From an uncultured Ruminococcus sp. (GTDB lineage: Bacteria; Bacillota; Clostridia; Oscillospirales; Acutalibacteraceae), in NCBI GenBank assembly GCA_902803035.1, contig CADCON010000132.1, positions 1 to 21,628 on the forward strand: 21,628 bases of DNA, given 5' to 3'. The notes beneath the pieces are model-generated. The model saw only the letters and a program-made list of their open reading frames with translations, was not told where the DNA came from and did not search any database. How positions within the stretch are numbered: position 1 is the stretch's first letter; every line of letters starts with the position of its first letter. Shown piece after piece: positions 1-7,097 of this stretch. The position numbers and the translations under genes were made by a program.

Positions 1-396
1 CGCGCCGTACTTGGAACGGGCCTGCATTCTCTTGGCGACGCCCTGTGTGTCGAGCGTACCTCTGATGATGTGGTAACGCACACCAGGGAGGTCCTTGACA
101 CGTCCGCCGCGGATCAGCACGACGCTGTGCTCCTGGAGGTTGTGTCCTTCGCCGGGAATGTAAGCTGTGACTTCGATGCCGTTGGAAAGACGCACTCTGG
201 CGATCTTACGCAGAGCGGAGTTCGGCTTTTTGGGGGTGGTGGTCTTGACAGCCGTGCAGACACCGCGCTTCTGCGGCGAATTCTGGTTTGTCATGACTCT
301 CTTCTTGGTGTTGAGACCTTTCAGAAGAGCAGGGGCCTTGGCCTTCTTTTCCACGGCCTGACGTCCTTTTCTTACAAGCTGGTTAAATGTTGGCAT
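1..396 (-). CDS. rpsL: 30S ribosomal protein S12, partial (3' end beyond the window)
   Basis: Ribosomal protein S12 of the small subunit lines the decoding centre and affects translational fidelity. The reverse-strand translation starts MPTFNQLVRKGRQ and contains the universally conserved TPKKPNSALRK and GHNLQEHSVVLIRGGRVKD segments. These carry the two lysine regions where streptomycin-resistance mutations arise in known S12 proteins; both lysine regions look wild type. 132 codons are present and the family is usually about 137-142 residues, so only a few C-terminal residues are missing at the window edge. The ATG at 394-396 is preceded by a GAGGTG ribosome binding site (403-408). In Bacillota rpsL normally leads the rpsL-rpsG-fusA-tuf operon, so rpsG is expected just outside the window. 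Confidence 0.97.
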   Translation of the reverse strand, partial: MPTFNQLVRKGRQAVEKKAKAPALLKGLNTKKRVMTNQNSPQKRGVCTAVKTTTPKKPNSALRKIARVRLSNGIEVTAYIPGEGHNLQEHSVVLIRGGRVKDLPGVRYHIIRGTLDTQGVAKRMQARSKYGA

Positions 397-428
397 TAAT
401 TTCACCTCGATACGTATAAAATAAAATA

Positions 429-455
429 TGTCAGGGCGCGTGACGCGCCGGGACA
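429..455 (-). other. GC-rich hairpin in the rpsL 5' leader
   Basis: GGCGCG (435-440) and CGCGCC (444-449) form a 6-bp stem with a TGA loop. Outer TGTC (429-432) and GACA (452-455) can extend it past a small bulge. It lies in the roughly 170-nt leader between the rpsL promoter and start codon. It could be an mRNA-stability or regulatory structure; no known leader family was recognised. Confidence 0.35.
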
Positions 456-573
456 GCGTGAAGAGCGCGGCGTGACGGTCATTCAGCACAAATAATAAGG
501 GTGGAATTCCGCTGAAAATAGCCGTTTTGACAAATTCAAAATAAATTTACATTTGTTCACGTCACGTTTTTTC

Positions 574-603
574 ATTATAGCACAAAGACTTATCTTTTGT
601 CAA
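574..603 (-). promoter_or_regulatory. sigma-A promoter for rpsL
   Basis: On the minus strand a perfect TTGACA (-35, at 598-603) is followed after 18 bp by a perfect TATAAT (-10, at 574-579). It points at rpsL and is divergent from the TIR gene. The 382-bp gap between the two genes (397-778) contains only this promoter, the leader hairpin and the TIR-gene promoter. Confidence 0.85.
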
Positions 604-679
604 GTCCCGCGATCAATTTTTCCGGAGAAAACAGAAGGAATTTCCCTTTTGAATTCTGTGGGTTTTGCAAAAAACAAAG

Positions 680-708
680 TTGCAATCTCTTTCCGGCTGT
701 GCTACAAT
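680..708 (+). promoter_or_regulatory. sigma-A promoter for the TIR-domain gene
   Basis: TTGCAA (680-685) and TACAAT (703-708) are separated by exactly 17 bp, about 70 bp upstream of the TIR gene start. Both hexamers are one or two bases from consensus. Confidence 0.65.
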
Positions 709-778
709 AAATCCGGAAGTGACTATGGCACTATGCGGCTGCTTAATATAATGAAAAAGCAAAAGGAGAATCAATGCT

Positions 779-2371
779 ATGGCTCGGGATTTTTACAAGG
801 TTTACATCGCGTGTCTGACATGGAATACGGACGGCGCGCCGACAAGGGATTATATGCTGGCCAAGCGGATTTACAGAGCGCTGGAGCAGAGGGGCATTCA
901 TGCCTTCCTGCTGGGGAAATGCAATCCCGACGACCGGACGGAGGCCATCGGTTCGGCGGCGGTTCTGGTCGTAGCGGGGGCAAGCGTGGACGCGCTGCTG
1001 TCGGACGACGTGCGGAAGGATTATGAGGATTTTATTGCCGGGGTGGAGCTTTCGGGCAAGCGAAGATGGCGCGTGTTCAGTTACCTGTGCAGAGTTACGC
1101 GGGGCGATCTTCCCGATTATCTGAAGGGACACGTGTCGTATGACCGTGCCGACGTGGACGGGCTGGCCGGAAAGATCGAGAGCGTTCTGAATGCGCCGGA
1201 GCCGCGCAGCTGCGTTTCCGACGATGACGAACCGGCGAGGGAGGAATCCTTGGGCGGCGATGGCCCGGCATACCTTCCGGAATCCGCTCCGGCATACCTT
1301 CCGGAATCCGCGCCCGAATCCGTCAGGGAGCAGGAAGACGACGTTCCCGCGTGCCGCCCCGGCAGGGCGCGAAGAGCGCCGCGGCGCGAATCCGTTGAAA
1401 TGGCCGGGGAGGAATCCGCGCCGGAGCCTGCCGCGCCCCTCCCGCCCGCGCCCGAGCCGGAGAAACCGCCGGTCAGGGTAAAGCCGGAGAAAATCAACAA
1501 GGTGGAATTCTCGGTGGTTTCTCCCGACGAGGTGAAGCCGGGCAAGACCTCGGTTATCGACCTGCTGATGTACACCCGCAGCCAGCGTTCCATTGTGAAG
1601 CGTACCATTGAACTGGCGAAGGAAAAATCCTCCGAGGCGGCCCGCACGCCGGGGAGCGTCTCGGTCAGACAGGGCAGCCGCGTGACGGCAAGGCTCTTTT
1701 CGGACGACATTGAGATCACCGACGACACCCGCGAGATGGTGTGGAGTGGTGACGCGCTCGATTTTAAATTCCCGGTCAGACCGCCGGAGGATTACGCGGG
1801 GAAGGAAATCGACTTCGGCTGCGCGGTGCAGTTTGACGGCATCGAGATCACGCGCCTGTATTTTTCGGCGGCGGTGAATTCAAAGAAGAAGGTCGCCGTC
1901 CGGTTCGCCCGCAAGGACTGCCGCAGGGCGTTTGTTTCCTATTCGCACAAGGACAAGGCGCGCGTGGTGCAGCGTCTTCTGGCGATTCAGGAGGTCGCGC
2001 CGAAGCTGAAATTCTGGATGGACAACCAGAGCATGAATGCCGGCGACGTCTGGCGCAGCGCGATTGCATCGGCGATCAAAAACGCGGACGTGTTCCTGCT
2101 CTTCTGGTCGCTGAGCGCGAGGGAATCGGCGGAGGTTCGCAAGGAATGGGAATTCGCCCTTGTGCTGGAACGTCAATCGAAGCGCAAAAGGAAAAACGGC
2201 GCGCGGTTCATTTCACCCGTGCCGCTGGACAGCCCTTCGGAATGCCCGCCGCCCGAAGAGCTGGGGGATCTGCATTTCGGCGACCCGTCCTTCGACAGCG
2301 ACATTGACGATATCGAGCGCGTGAAATTCTGGTCGGAGAGCGGAAAGCGGGGGAATATCCGGTTTTTCTGA
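779..2371 (+). CDS. double TIR-domain protein (TIR-like / linker / middle module / TIR)
   Basis: 530 residues, start chosen at ATG 779 behind an AAAGGAG site (762-768). The N-terminus (about 4-140) looks like a divergent TIR domain, with V-Y-I-A strand, a TRDYMLAKRIYRALEQ helix and AVLVVAG strand. A Pro/Glu-rich linker (about 145-235) holds a perfect 24-bp duplication encoding PAYLPESA twice. Residues about 240-372 form a beta-rich module of the kind often found beside TIR domains in gut bacteria. Residues about 382-525 are a clear TIR domain: RRAFVSYSHKDK, NADVFLLFWS and EVRKEWEFAL, with E456 at the position of the catalytic NADase glutamate. In the N-terminal copy that position is Asp81 (VRKDYEDF). 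Bacterial TIR proteins are often NAD-cleaving effectors of antiphage immunity or signalling; the role here is unknown, and no defence partner gene is adjacent. Confidence 0.85.
   Translation: MARDFYKVYIACLTWNTDGAPTRDYMLAKRIYRALEQRGIHAFLLGKCNPDDRTEAIGSAAVLVVAGASVDALLSDDVRKDYEDFIAGVELSGKRRWRVFSYLCRVTRGDLPDYLKGHVSYDRADVDGLAGKIESVLNAPEPRSCVSDDDEPAREESLGGDGPAYLPESAPAYLPESAPESVREQEDDVPACRPGRARRAPRRESVEMAGEESAPEPAAPLPPAPEPEKPPVRVKPEKINKVEFSVVSPDEVKPGKTSVIDLLMYTRSQRSIVKRTIELAKEKSSEAARTPGSVSVRQGSRVTARLFSDDIEITDDTREMVWSGDALDFKFPVRPPEDYAGKEIDFGCAVQFDGIEITRLYFSAAVNSKKKVAVRFARKDCRRAFVSYSHKDKARVVQRLLAIQEVAPKLKFWMDNQSMNAGDVWRSAIASAIKNADVFLLFWSLSARESAEVRKEWEFALVLERQSKRKRKNGARFISPVPLDSPSECPPPEELGDLHFGDPSFDSDIDDIERVKFWSESGKRGNIRFF
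1265..1311 (+). repeat. 24-bp tandem duplication in the TIR-protein linker
   Basis: A 24-bp unit beginning CCGGCATACCTTCCGG occurs twice back to back (1265-1288 and 1289-1311, the second complete but for its last base). It encodes PAYLPESA twice in the disordered linker and keeps the frame. Confidence 0.85.
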
Positions 2372-2436
2372 TTATTTATTTCCAAACTGCCCATTATTAT
2401 TCTGGCAGATGATGAAATCGTGAATTTTTTCAGATA

Positions 2437-2519
2437 TTTGTTAATATGTCCTACCGCATACAAATAGCGGTGTCGAATTGTAAACAGATTATACAAACCC
2501 AAGTACTGATTTTGTATAT
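2437..2519. promoter_or_regulatory. candidate operator region of the SipW/TasA operon
   Basis: The 281-bp gap between the TIR gene and the first sipW-like gene is AT-rich. TATACAAA (2490-2497) and TTTGTATA (2511-2518) form an 8-bp inverted repeat with a 13-bp spacer, ending about 20 bp upstream of the -35 box. TTTGTTAATAT (2437-2447) also occurs, inverted, upstream of the second operon (12206-12216). The weak stem CTGCC/GGCAG just after the TIR gene (near 2387-2408) has no U-tract and is not called a terminator. Confidence 0.4.
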
Positions 2520-2537
2520 CTTTTCACTCAATTGCAA

Positions 2538-2566
2538 TTGACATGACGATTTCTTTTTGTTATAAT
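2538..2566 (+). promoter_or_regulatory. consensus sigma-A promoter of the SipW/TasA operon
   Basis: Perfect TTGACA (2538-2543), 17-bp spacer, perfect TATAAT (2561-2566). The leader to the start codon at 2653 is about 80 nt. So strong a core promoter suggests high potential expression that a repressor or downstream structures may restrain. Confidence 0.9.
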
Positions 2567-2652
2567 TTTATTGGAACATTATCTCCTGACGCAGAATCAT
2601 CTCTGTGAAAAGCAATAAAACGCCTCAAGTATAAAGAAAGTAGGGGAGCCCC

Positions 2653-3687
2653 ATGGAGGAAGAAAAGAAAGTAGCGGTCGCATCCGAAGCTCCGGCGGCT
2701 GAAGAAGCCCCGGCAGTCGAAGAAGTCCCGACAGCGGAAGAAGCTCCGGCGGCTGAAGAAGCCCCAGCAGTCGAAGAAGTCCCGATAGCGGAAGAAGTTC
2801 CTGCAGTCGAAGAAGTTCCGGTGGCTGAAGAAGCCCCGGCAGTCGAAGAAGTTCCGGCGTCTGAAGAAGCCCCGGCAGTCGAAGAAGTTCCGGCAGTCGA
2901 AGAAGTCCCGACAGCGGAAGAAGTTCCGACAGCGGAAGGAACTCCGGCGGCTGAAGAAGCCCCGGCAGTCGAAGAAGCCCCGGCAGTCGAAGAAGCCCCG
3001 GCAGTCGAAGAAGCCCCGGCAGTCGAAGAAGCTCCGGCGGCTGCGGAAGAGAAGAAGACGGAAGGAAAGCCCGAAAAGACCGCGAAGGACACCGCGCTGA
3101 CGGTGATTGGTGTGATTCTTTGCCTGATTCTCGCTCCGATACTGATTGCCAACACAACAATGATCATCAAGAGCTATGTGAACGCGGACGAAGTGCCGAG
3201 CTTTGGCGGCTATTGTCCGTTCATCGTCATGACCGATTCGATGACTCCGACCATTGACAGCGGCGATCTGGTGTTCGACAGGGTCGTGACGGATCCCGCC
3301 GAGGTGAAGAAGGGCGACGTCATCTCATTCTTTGACCCTGCTTCCAAGTCGCAGAGCATTGTCACCCACCGCGTGGTGGAAGTGGTTTCGGACAGCGACG
3401 GCATTGCCTTCCGCACGAAGGGCGACGGCAACAATACCGTTGACGAGGGCGTTATTCCCGGCAAGAATGTCGTGGGCGTTTACCTTTTCAGACTGAAGGG
3501 AATGGGTCATGTGGTTCTGTTCATGCAGAGCACGCCCGGCCTTATCGTGTGCATTGCCCTGCCGATCCTGCTTCTCATCGGCTATGACGCGCTCCGCCGC
3601 CGCAAGTACGACAAGCAGCAGCAAACCGACACAGAAGCCCTCATGAAGGAGCTGGAAGAACTCCGCGCAAAACAGGGAAAACAGTGA
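2653..3687 (+). CDS. SipW-like signal peptidase I with N-terminal EEAPAV repeat extension
   Basis: 344 residues. Residues 1-150 are a very acidic Ala/Pro/Glu extension; 151-344 form an ER/SipW-type signal peptidase (S26B). A membrane segment (about 152-172) is followed by the catalytic-serine box FIVMTDSMTPTI (S196), THRVVEV with His239 in place of the bacterial lysine, and KGDGNNTVDEG (D258). A second membrane helix (about 295-312) and a Lys/Arg/Gln-rich coiled tail end the protein. SipW enzymes release TasA/camelysin-type fibre subunits. The start at 2653 has a GGGGAG site and no internal ATG lies before the first helix, so the extension should be translated. In the usual SipW topology it would be cytoplasmic, which is unusual. 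First gene of the cluster, followed by a likely substrate. Confidence 0.9.
   Translation: MEEEKKVAVASEAPAAEEAPAVEEVPTAEEAPAAEEAPAVEEVPIAEEVPAVEEVPVAEEAPAVEEVPASEEAPAVEEVPAVEEVPTAEEVPTAEGTPAAEEAPAVEEAPAVEEAPAVEEAPAVEEAPAAAEEKKTEGKPEKTAKDTALTVIGVILCLILAPILIANTTMIIKSYVNADEVPSFGGYCPFIVMTDSMTPTIDSGDLVFDRVVTDPAEVKKGDVISFFDPASKSQSIVTHRVVEVVSDSDGIAFRTKGDGNNTVDEGVIPGKNVVGVYLFRLKGMGHVVLFMQSTPGLIVCIALPILLLIGYDALRRRKYDKQQQTDTEALMKELEELRAKQGKQ
2701..3042 (+). repeat. 18-bp coding tandem repeat, 19 units (EE[AV]PxA/V)
   Basis: Nineteen consecutive 18-bp units encode the hexapeptide EEAPAV and variants (EEVPTA, EEVPIA, EEVPVA, EEVPAS, EGTPAA). Units 15-18 are identical or nearly so at the DNA level, suggesting recent expansion. 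Any unit gain or loss keeps the frame, so length polymorphism between strains is expected. Confidence 0.95.
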
Positions 3688-3727
3688 TGAGTGATCAGCG
3701 TCAGTGGTAATTTCGCCGCTGACGGCA

Positions 3728-3868
3728 GAAATTGTTATTCATCCCCGTGCCGCGCTTTGCGGCGCGTGGGTTGCAATAAACCGCTTCCGAAGCGTGTTGA
3801 TGAAAACGGGCGCGTTTCGGAAAAGAGATTCCAATGCCGATTTTTTAACACTACATGGGTCACAGACC
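3728..3868 (+). other. structured leader between sipW-like gene 1 and TasA-like gene 1
   Basis: The 199-bp gap before the first TasA-like gene holds several potential hairpins: GCCGC/GCGGC around a GCTTT loop (about 3750-3764), TTCCGAA/TTCGGAA (about 3784-3821) and GGGTC-ACA-GACCC (about 3857-3869), the last just before the ribosome binding site. None has a U-tract. They may be RNA-processing or stability elements that set the subunit's level relative to the peptidase. Confidence 0.3.
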
Positions 3869-3886
3869 CGAAAGGAGAAAATCAAA

Positions 3887-4597
3887 ATGAAAAAGAACAG
3901 AATGTTTAGAATTGCTTCCGTTATGCTCGTTCTCGCAATTCTGACCACCTGTGTCATTTCCGGCACATTCGCAAAGTATGTCACCAGAGGTTCCGGCTCT
4001 GACAGCGCCCGCGTTGCCAAGTGGGGCGTCAAGGTTGTTGTCACCGGCGACGAGCTGTTCAACAACAAGTACGATACCGATGCTGACACCGCCACCGTTC
4101 AGGCTTCTCGGACTGTTGTCGCTCCCGGCACCGCTTGCCGCGGCAACGGACTGCACATCAAGGTTACCGGCACTGCCGAAACTGCCTTTAGGGTGACACT
4201 CACCATGGAAGCAACCGAAGATGTTTACCTTGAGCAGGGAAACGCTTATGAAAGCCAGGTTACCTTTACCGAGAGTAACGGAGAAATCGTTTCCGGCAAT
4301 ACCTTCGACGTTGCCGAGGACTATTATCCGATCGTCTACACCCTCACCGGCACCACAAACGGAACCTATCATTCGCTTGCCGAAGTCGCTGCTGCCATCA
4401 ACACGGCTCCTGACGGCACTGATTATGCCCCCGGCCAGTCTGTCAACATTGACGTCACCCTGACATGGTCATGGGTATTCGAGGGTCATGAGGAAGAGGA
4501 CACCTACCTCGGCGCTTCCGCCAACGGTCCCGCGCTGGATGGTGCTCATACCTCGATCGACTACACCGTGAGCGTATCGGCAGTCCAGATCGACTAA
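3887..4597 (+). CDS. TasA/camelysin-like fibre subunit 1 (SipW-type signal peptide)
   Basis: 236 residues. Start chosen at ATG 3887, nine bases after AAAGGAG (3871-3877); an in-frame start 61 codons upstream lacks a site and would bury the signal peptide. The N-terminus MKKNRMFRIASVMLVLAILT leads to ISGTFAKYVTRGSGSDSARVAKWGV, the pattern of SipW-dependent signal peptides, with likely cleavage after Ala29. The mature part is beta-rich with few charged patches, as in TasA/CalY proteins that polymerise into extracellular fibres. It has no LPXTG motif, so attachment would be non-covalent. Its place directly after a SipW-like peptidase gene supports an enzyme-substrate pairing. TasA-like function is inferred from signal peptide and context. 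Confidence 0.8.
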   Translation: MKKNRMFRIASVMLVLAILTTCVISGTFAKYVTRGSGSDSARVAKWGVKVVVTGDELFNNKYDTDADTATVQASRTVVAPGTACRGNGLHIKVTGTAETAFRVTLTMEATEDVYLEQGNAYESQVTFTESNGEIVSGNTFDVAEDYYPIVYTLTGTTNGTYHSLAEVAAAINTAPDGTDYAPGQSVNIDVTLTWSWVFEGHEEEDTYLGASANGPALDGAHTSIDYTVSVSAVQID

Positions 4598-4655
4598 TCG
4601 GGGATTTCTCATCTGACAGACGCCCGAAGCGTCACAAAGCCAATTTTTCTTAGAA

Positions 4656-4695
4656 TCCCGCGCGCCGGCTTCCTATTTACAGGCAGCGCGCGGGA
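4656..4695 (+). other. 10-bp GC hairpin after TasA-like gene 1
   Basis: TCCCGCGCGC (4656-4665) pairs perfectly with GCGCGCGGGA (4686-4695) around a 20-nt loop. The sequence after it is not a U-run, so it is more likely a 3' stabiliser or partial transcription block that keeps subunit mRNA abundant relative to downstream genes. Confidence 0.5.
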
Positions 4696-4747
4696 TAACC
4701 CCAAACCGTTTTCAATTATCTAATTTTTCTTTTAAAATCGGCATTCA

Positions 4748-4785
4748 GTTCCCTGCTCCTGTAACAAGGAGCAGGGGCAGGGAAC
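4748..4785 (+). other. mutually exclusive stems upstream of the IPPTG protein gene
   Basis: CCCTGCTCCT (4751-4760) pairs perfectly with AGGAGCAGGG (4767-4776). GTTCCCTGC (4748-4756) can instead pair with GCAGGGAAC (4777-4785). The left arms overlap, so the two stems cannot both form. This lies in the 371-bp gene-free gap 4598-4968, which otherwise shows only the 4656-4695 hairpin and the AAGGAGG site at 4951-4957. Confidence 0.45.
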
Positions 4786-4968
4786 GGGAATATCTTTTGT
4801 TTTCGCAAGCGGCGGAGGATCGCGCGGACGCGGTCATTCCGATGTTTGCAAAAGCAAAAGCCAATCATTCCAGTGGAGCAGGCGAACGCGCGAGCGTTAT
4901 ATTCCGGCGCGCAAGCGCTCCGCAATTACACACTCCAAACTTTTTTTTGAAAGGAGGCGGCTTGCGCA

Positions 4969-5874
4969 ATGAACAATGGTAAACAGGGCAATAAAAAGAA
5001 GCTGTCAATCTTATTATTGATACTCCTTTTGTTGGGTCTGCTGACCGCAGCGGTTCTGGCGAGTCGTTTGAGCAATCAGACCAAAAAGAAACAGGACAAT
5101 TATGTTGACGTAAACAATGGCGCCGATAAGGTTACCAACACCGACGTCAGCAGTGGGGCGACGTCTGCCGATACCGCGACACAATATGCCGACGGCGTGA
5201 TCATTGTCGAGAAAGTCGAAATTTTCAAGATTTCCTATAACGAAACAGGCGAAGTCACCGTCCAGACCTGCGATGGCGACAAGCTGATCGCCCCCGGCAC
5301 CGACTGGGAATACGATTTCACCGTGCGTAACACCGAGAGCTTCACGATGGATTATACCCTCAGCGTTGAGGCGTTTGTCAGGGGCACCGACCTCACGCTT
5401 CCCGTTCTGGGCCGCATGAAGGGGCCAAAGGGCTGGATGTCCGCGGGCGAAGGCGATTATGTCCCCGTGCTGGATCTCGACGGACTGAGCAACAGCGGCG
5501 TGCTTGCCGGCGGACATACGGAACCCTACCATCTCGACTGGCGGTGGCCGTTTGAAAGCGCATCCGGCGACGGACTGGAGGAAGCCGACGCGTTTGACAC
5601 CATGCTGGGAAATATGGCGGTCGATAAGGATCTGGTACTGACCATCCGCTTTGTGATCCGCGCGGTCGAGGACGAAAATCCCGACAGACCCGGCGGAATT
5701 CCTCCCACAGGCGACGATTTCAACATCGCGCTCTGGATGGGTCTGATGATCGTTTCCCTGCTTGTGTTCATCGCTGTGCTGGCGAGGGAGAAAAAGCGGC
5801 TTACTCCGGCGCAGGTGCTTCTGGCGCAGATCACCGAGGAGGACAAGAACAACGAGGATCAAAAAAGGGAATAG
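4969..5874 (+). CDS. wall-anchored surface protein with IPPTG sorting signal, in SipW cluster
   Basis: 301 residues. N-terminal membrane segment or signal (about 10-32), Asn/Thr/Ser-rich stretch, then a beta-sandwich-like region (about 75-235) with FTVRNTESFTMDYTLSVEA and the DTMLGNMAVDKDLVLTI signature seen in proteins next to SipW genes in Clostridia. The C-terminus is a sortase-type signal: IPPTG (244-248), hydrophobic helix (about 251-272), then a basic stretch. The cytoplasmic tail of some 30 residues after the helix is longer than usual for LPXTG proteins. Start at 4969 with AAGGAGG 11 bases upstream. It is followed after 6 bases by the second sipW-like gene, so the two are probably co-translated. 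Likely role (inference): wall base or accessory of the SipW-dependent fibre. Confidence 0.75.
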   Translation: MNNGKQGNKKKLSILLLILLLLGLLTAAVLASRLSNQTKKKQDNYVDVNNGADKVTNTDVSSGATSADTATQYADGVIIVEKVEIFKISYNETGEVTVQTCDGDKLIAPGTDWEYDFTVRNTESFTMDYTLSVEAFVRGTDLTLPVLGRMKGPKGWMSAGEGDYVPVLDLDGLSNSGVLAGGHTEPYHLDWRWPFESASGDGLEEADAFDTMLGNMAVDKDLVLTIRFVIRAVEDENPDRPGGIPPTGDDFNIALWMGLMIVSLLVFIAVLAREKKRLTPAQVLLAQITEEDKNNEDQKRE

Positions 5875-5880
5875 CCAATC

Positions 5881-6489
5881 ATGCAGGATAACAGCAAAAA
5901 ACGCTTTATAAAAAAATCTCCCACGCGCATTCTGATCATTCTGTTTTCGGGACTGCTGCTGGGCTTGTGCGTGTTTTTCATCAATGCGGCGGCATTCGGC
6001 GGCCAGTCGCTTCCGATGCCCTTCGGCACGGGCGTGGGCGTGGTGCTTTCGGGCAGCATGGAACCCGCGCTGAGCGTGGACGACCTGATCATCGTGCGAA
6101 GGGCGGACGCCTACGAGGTCGGCGATGTGGTGGTCTACAGCCACACCGGCAGCCCGGTGGTTCACCGCATTGTGACGAAGGATGAAAAAAACGTGGTGAC
6201 GCAGGGCGACGCCAATAACACCGCCGACGAACCGATTTCCCCCTCCGACATTACGGGGAAGGTTGTGGGCAGCGTGCCGAAAGCGGGCGTTGTGGTGGGC
6301 TTTCTTCAAAGCCCGCTGGGAGTGATCATTGTGCTGGGCGCGGCGCTGCTGCTGCTGGAGCTTTCCTTCCGCGGGGAGAAGCAGGACGGCGAGCGCGAGC
6401 TGGAGGATATCAGGGCGGAAATCGCCCGTCTGAAGCAGGACGGAGCGGCCGCCGACAGCGAAGCAAAGGACCATTCACTTGGCGAATAA
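5881..6489 (+). CDS. SipW-like signal peptidase I (Ser/His type), second copy
   Basis: 202 residues, a compact S26B peptidase. Membrane helix about 16-38; VVLSGSMEPAL gives the catalytic serine S59; SPVVHRIVT gives H95 where bacterial-type enzymes have lysine; VVTQGDANNTADEP gives D110. A second helix spans about 143-160, and a charged coiled-coil tail (ELEDIRAEIARLKQ) follows. It lacks the repeat extension of the first copy and is closer in length to Bacillus SipW. ATG 5881 follows AAGGGA (5865-5870). The next gene, 42 bases on, encodes a TasA-like subunit. Two peptidases, each followed by a different subunit, may mean separate substrate sets. Confidence 0.93.
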   Translation: MQDNSKKRFIKKSPTRILIILFSGLLLGLCVFFINAAAFGGQSLPMPFGTGVGVVLSGSMEPALSVDDLIIVRRADAYEVGDVVVYSHTGSPVVHRIVTKDEKNVVTQGDANNTADEPISPSDITGKVVGSVPKAGVVVGFLQSPLGVIIVLGAALLLLELSFRGEKQDGERELEDIRAEIARLKQDGAAADSEAKDHSLGE

Positions 6490-6531
6490 TTTTCCTCAGA
6501 GAATCAATCAATAGAAGCAGGTGAGATTCAA

Positions 6532-7083
6532 ATGCAGAAAAGCAAAATGCATTCCAATAGCGCAAAAGAGAGGCACGTGGCGGTTTTTCGGGTATTTGCG
6601 GCGATGCTGCTGGTGACGCTGCTTTCGTTCCATGTGATTTCCGGCGTGTTCGCCAATTACGCGGTGCGTTCTGACGGAGGTTCGGGCGCGAAGGTCGCCG
6701 TGTTCAGGGTGGACGCGGATGGCGAAACGACAGACGGCTTGCAGCAGAGCATCAAGAGCGACAAAACCGGCGACGTGACGACTTATCTTGTGCAGATCAA
6801 AAACGAATCCGAGGTCAGGGTGAAATACAGCGTTGAAATCAGCTTTAAGGACGGCATGGGGCAGTATTTCACCGCAAGCCTGAATTCCGGGAGCTTTACC
6901 GACACAATGCGTTGGAACGACGTGGGCGAGCTGACGCCGGACGGAACAGTCAGCTGTACCCTTGAGATTAAGGTCAAAGACGAAGCGGCTTTTGCCGACG
7001 CGCACATGGAGAGCGAAACCGGAAACGATTATTCCGATGATTTCGGATTTGAAACATATGTCACATTCACGCAGATAGATTGA
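6532..7083 (+). CDS. TasA-like fibre subunit 2
   Basis: 183 residues. The basic N-terminus and hydrophobic segment (about 17-36) end in ISGVFANYAVRSDGG, closely matching the signal region of subunit 1 (ISGTFAKYVTRGSG); cleavage is likely after Ala41. The mature domain has alternating beta-type segments (TYLVQIKNESEVRVKYSVEI, CTLEIKVKDEAAF, FETYVTFTQID) and ends in QID, as subunit 1 does (VQID). The start ATG 6532 has an AGGTGA site (6519-6524). The next gene starts 14 bases after the stop. No sorting signal is present. Assigned to the SipW-dependent family by signal peptide and neighbourhood; sequence similarity in the body is weak. Confidence 0.75.
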   Translation: MQKSKMHSNSAKERHVAVFRVFAAMLLVTLLSFHVISGVFANYAVRSDGGSGAKVAVFRVDADGETTDGLQQSIKSDKTGDVTTYLVQIKNESEVRVKYSVEISFKDGMGQYFTASLNSGSFTDTMRWNDVGELTPDGTVSCTLEIKVKDEAAFADAHMESETGNDYSDDFGFETYVTFTQID

Positions 7084-7097
7084 GGAGGGGAGAAGCT

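Noticed and set aside
553..1026. 157-codon plus-strand frame across the rpsL/TIR gap
   Set aside because: It overlaps both promoters and the start of the TIR gene in another frame, with no similarity to known proteins and no good start site.
2701..3042. Regular 18-bp repeats resembling a short direct-repeat or CRISPR-like array
   Set aside because: The units are contiguous with no spacers and encode an in-frame hexapeptide repeat in a clear signal peptidase gene.
2597..3170. Long minus-strand frames opposite the repeat (LRLPGLL and TAGASS repeats)
   Set aside because: They arise from the repetitive GC-rich coding strand, have no ribosome binding site or promoter, and oppose a well-supported gene.
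3704..3886. 61-codon upstream extension of TasA-like subunit 1
   Set aside because: No ribosome binding site at 3704, it would bury the signal peptide, and the internal ATG at 3887 has a clear AAAGGAG.
4797..4982. Possible small ORF in the 4598-4968 gap
   Set aside because: No ribosome binding site, no protein-like composition, and it overlaps the start of the IPPTG gene.
5014..6474. 486-codon minus-strand open frame
   Set aside because: It spans the antisense of two clear genes and their junction, has a low-complexity His/Ala/Arg-rich translation and no recognisable domain; a shadow of GC-rich third positions.
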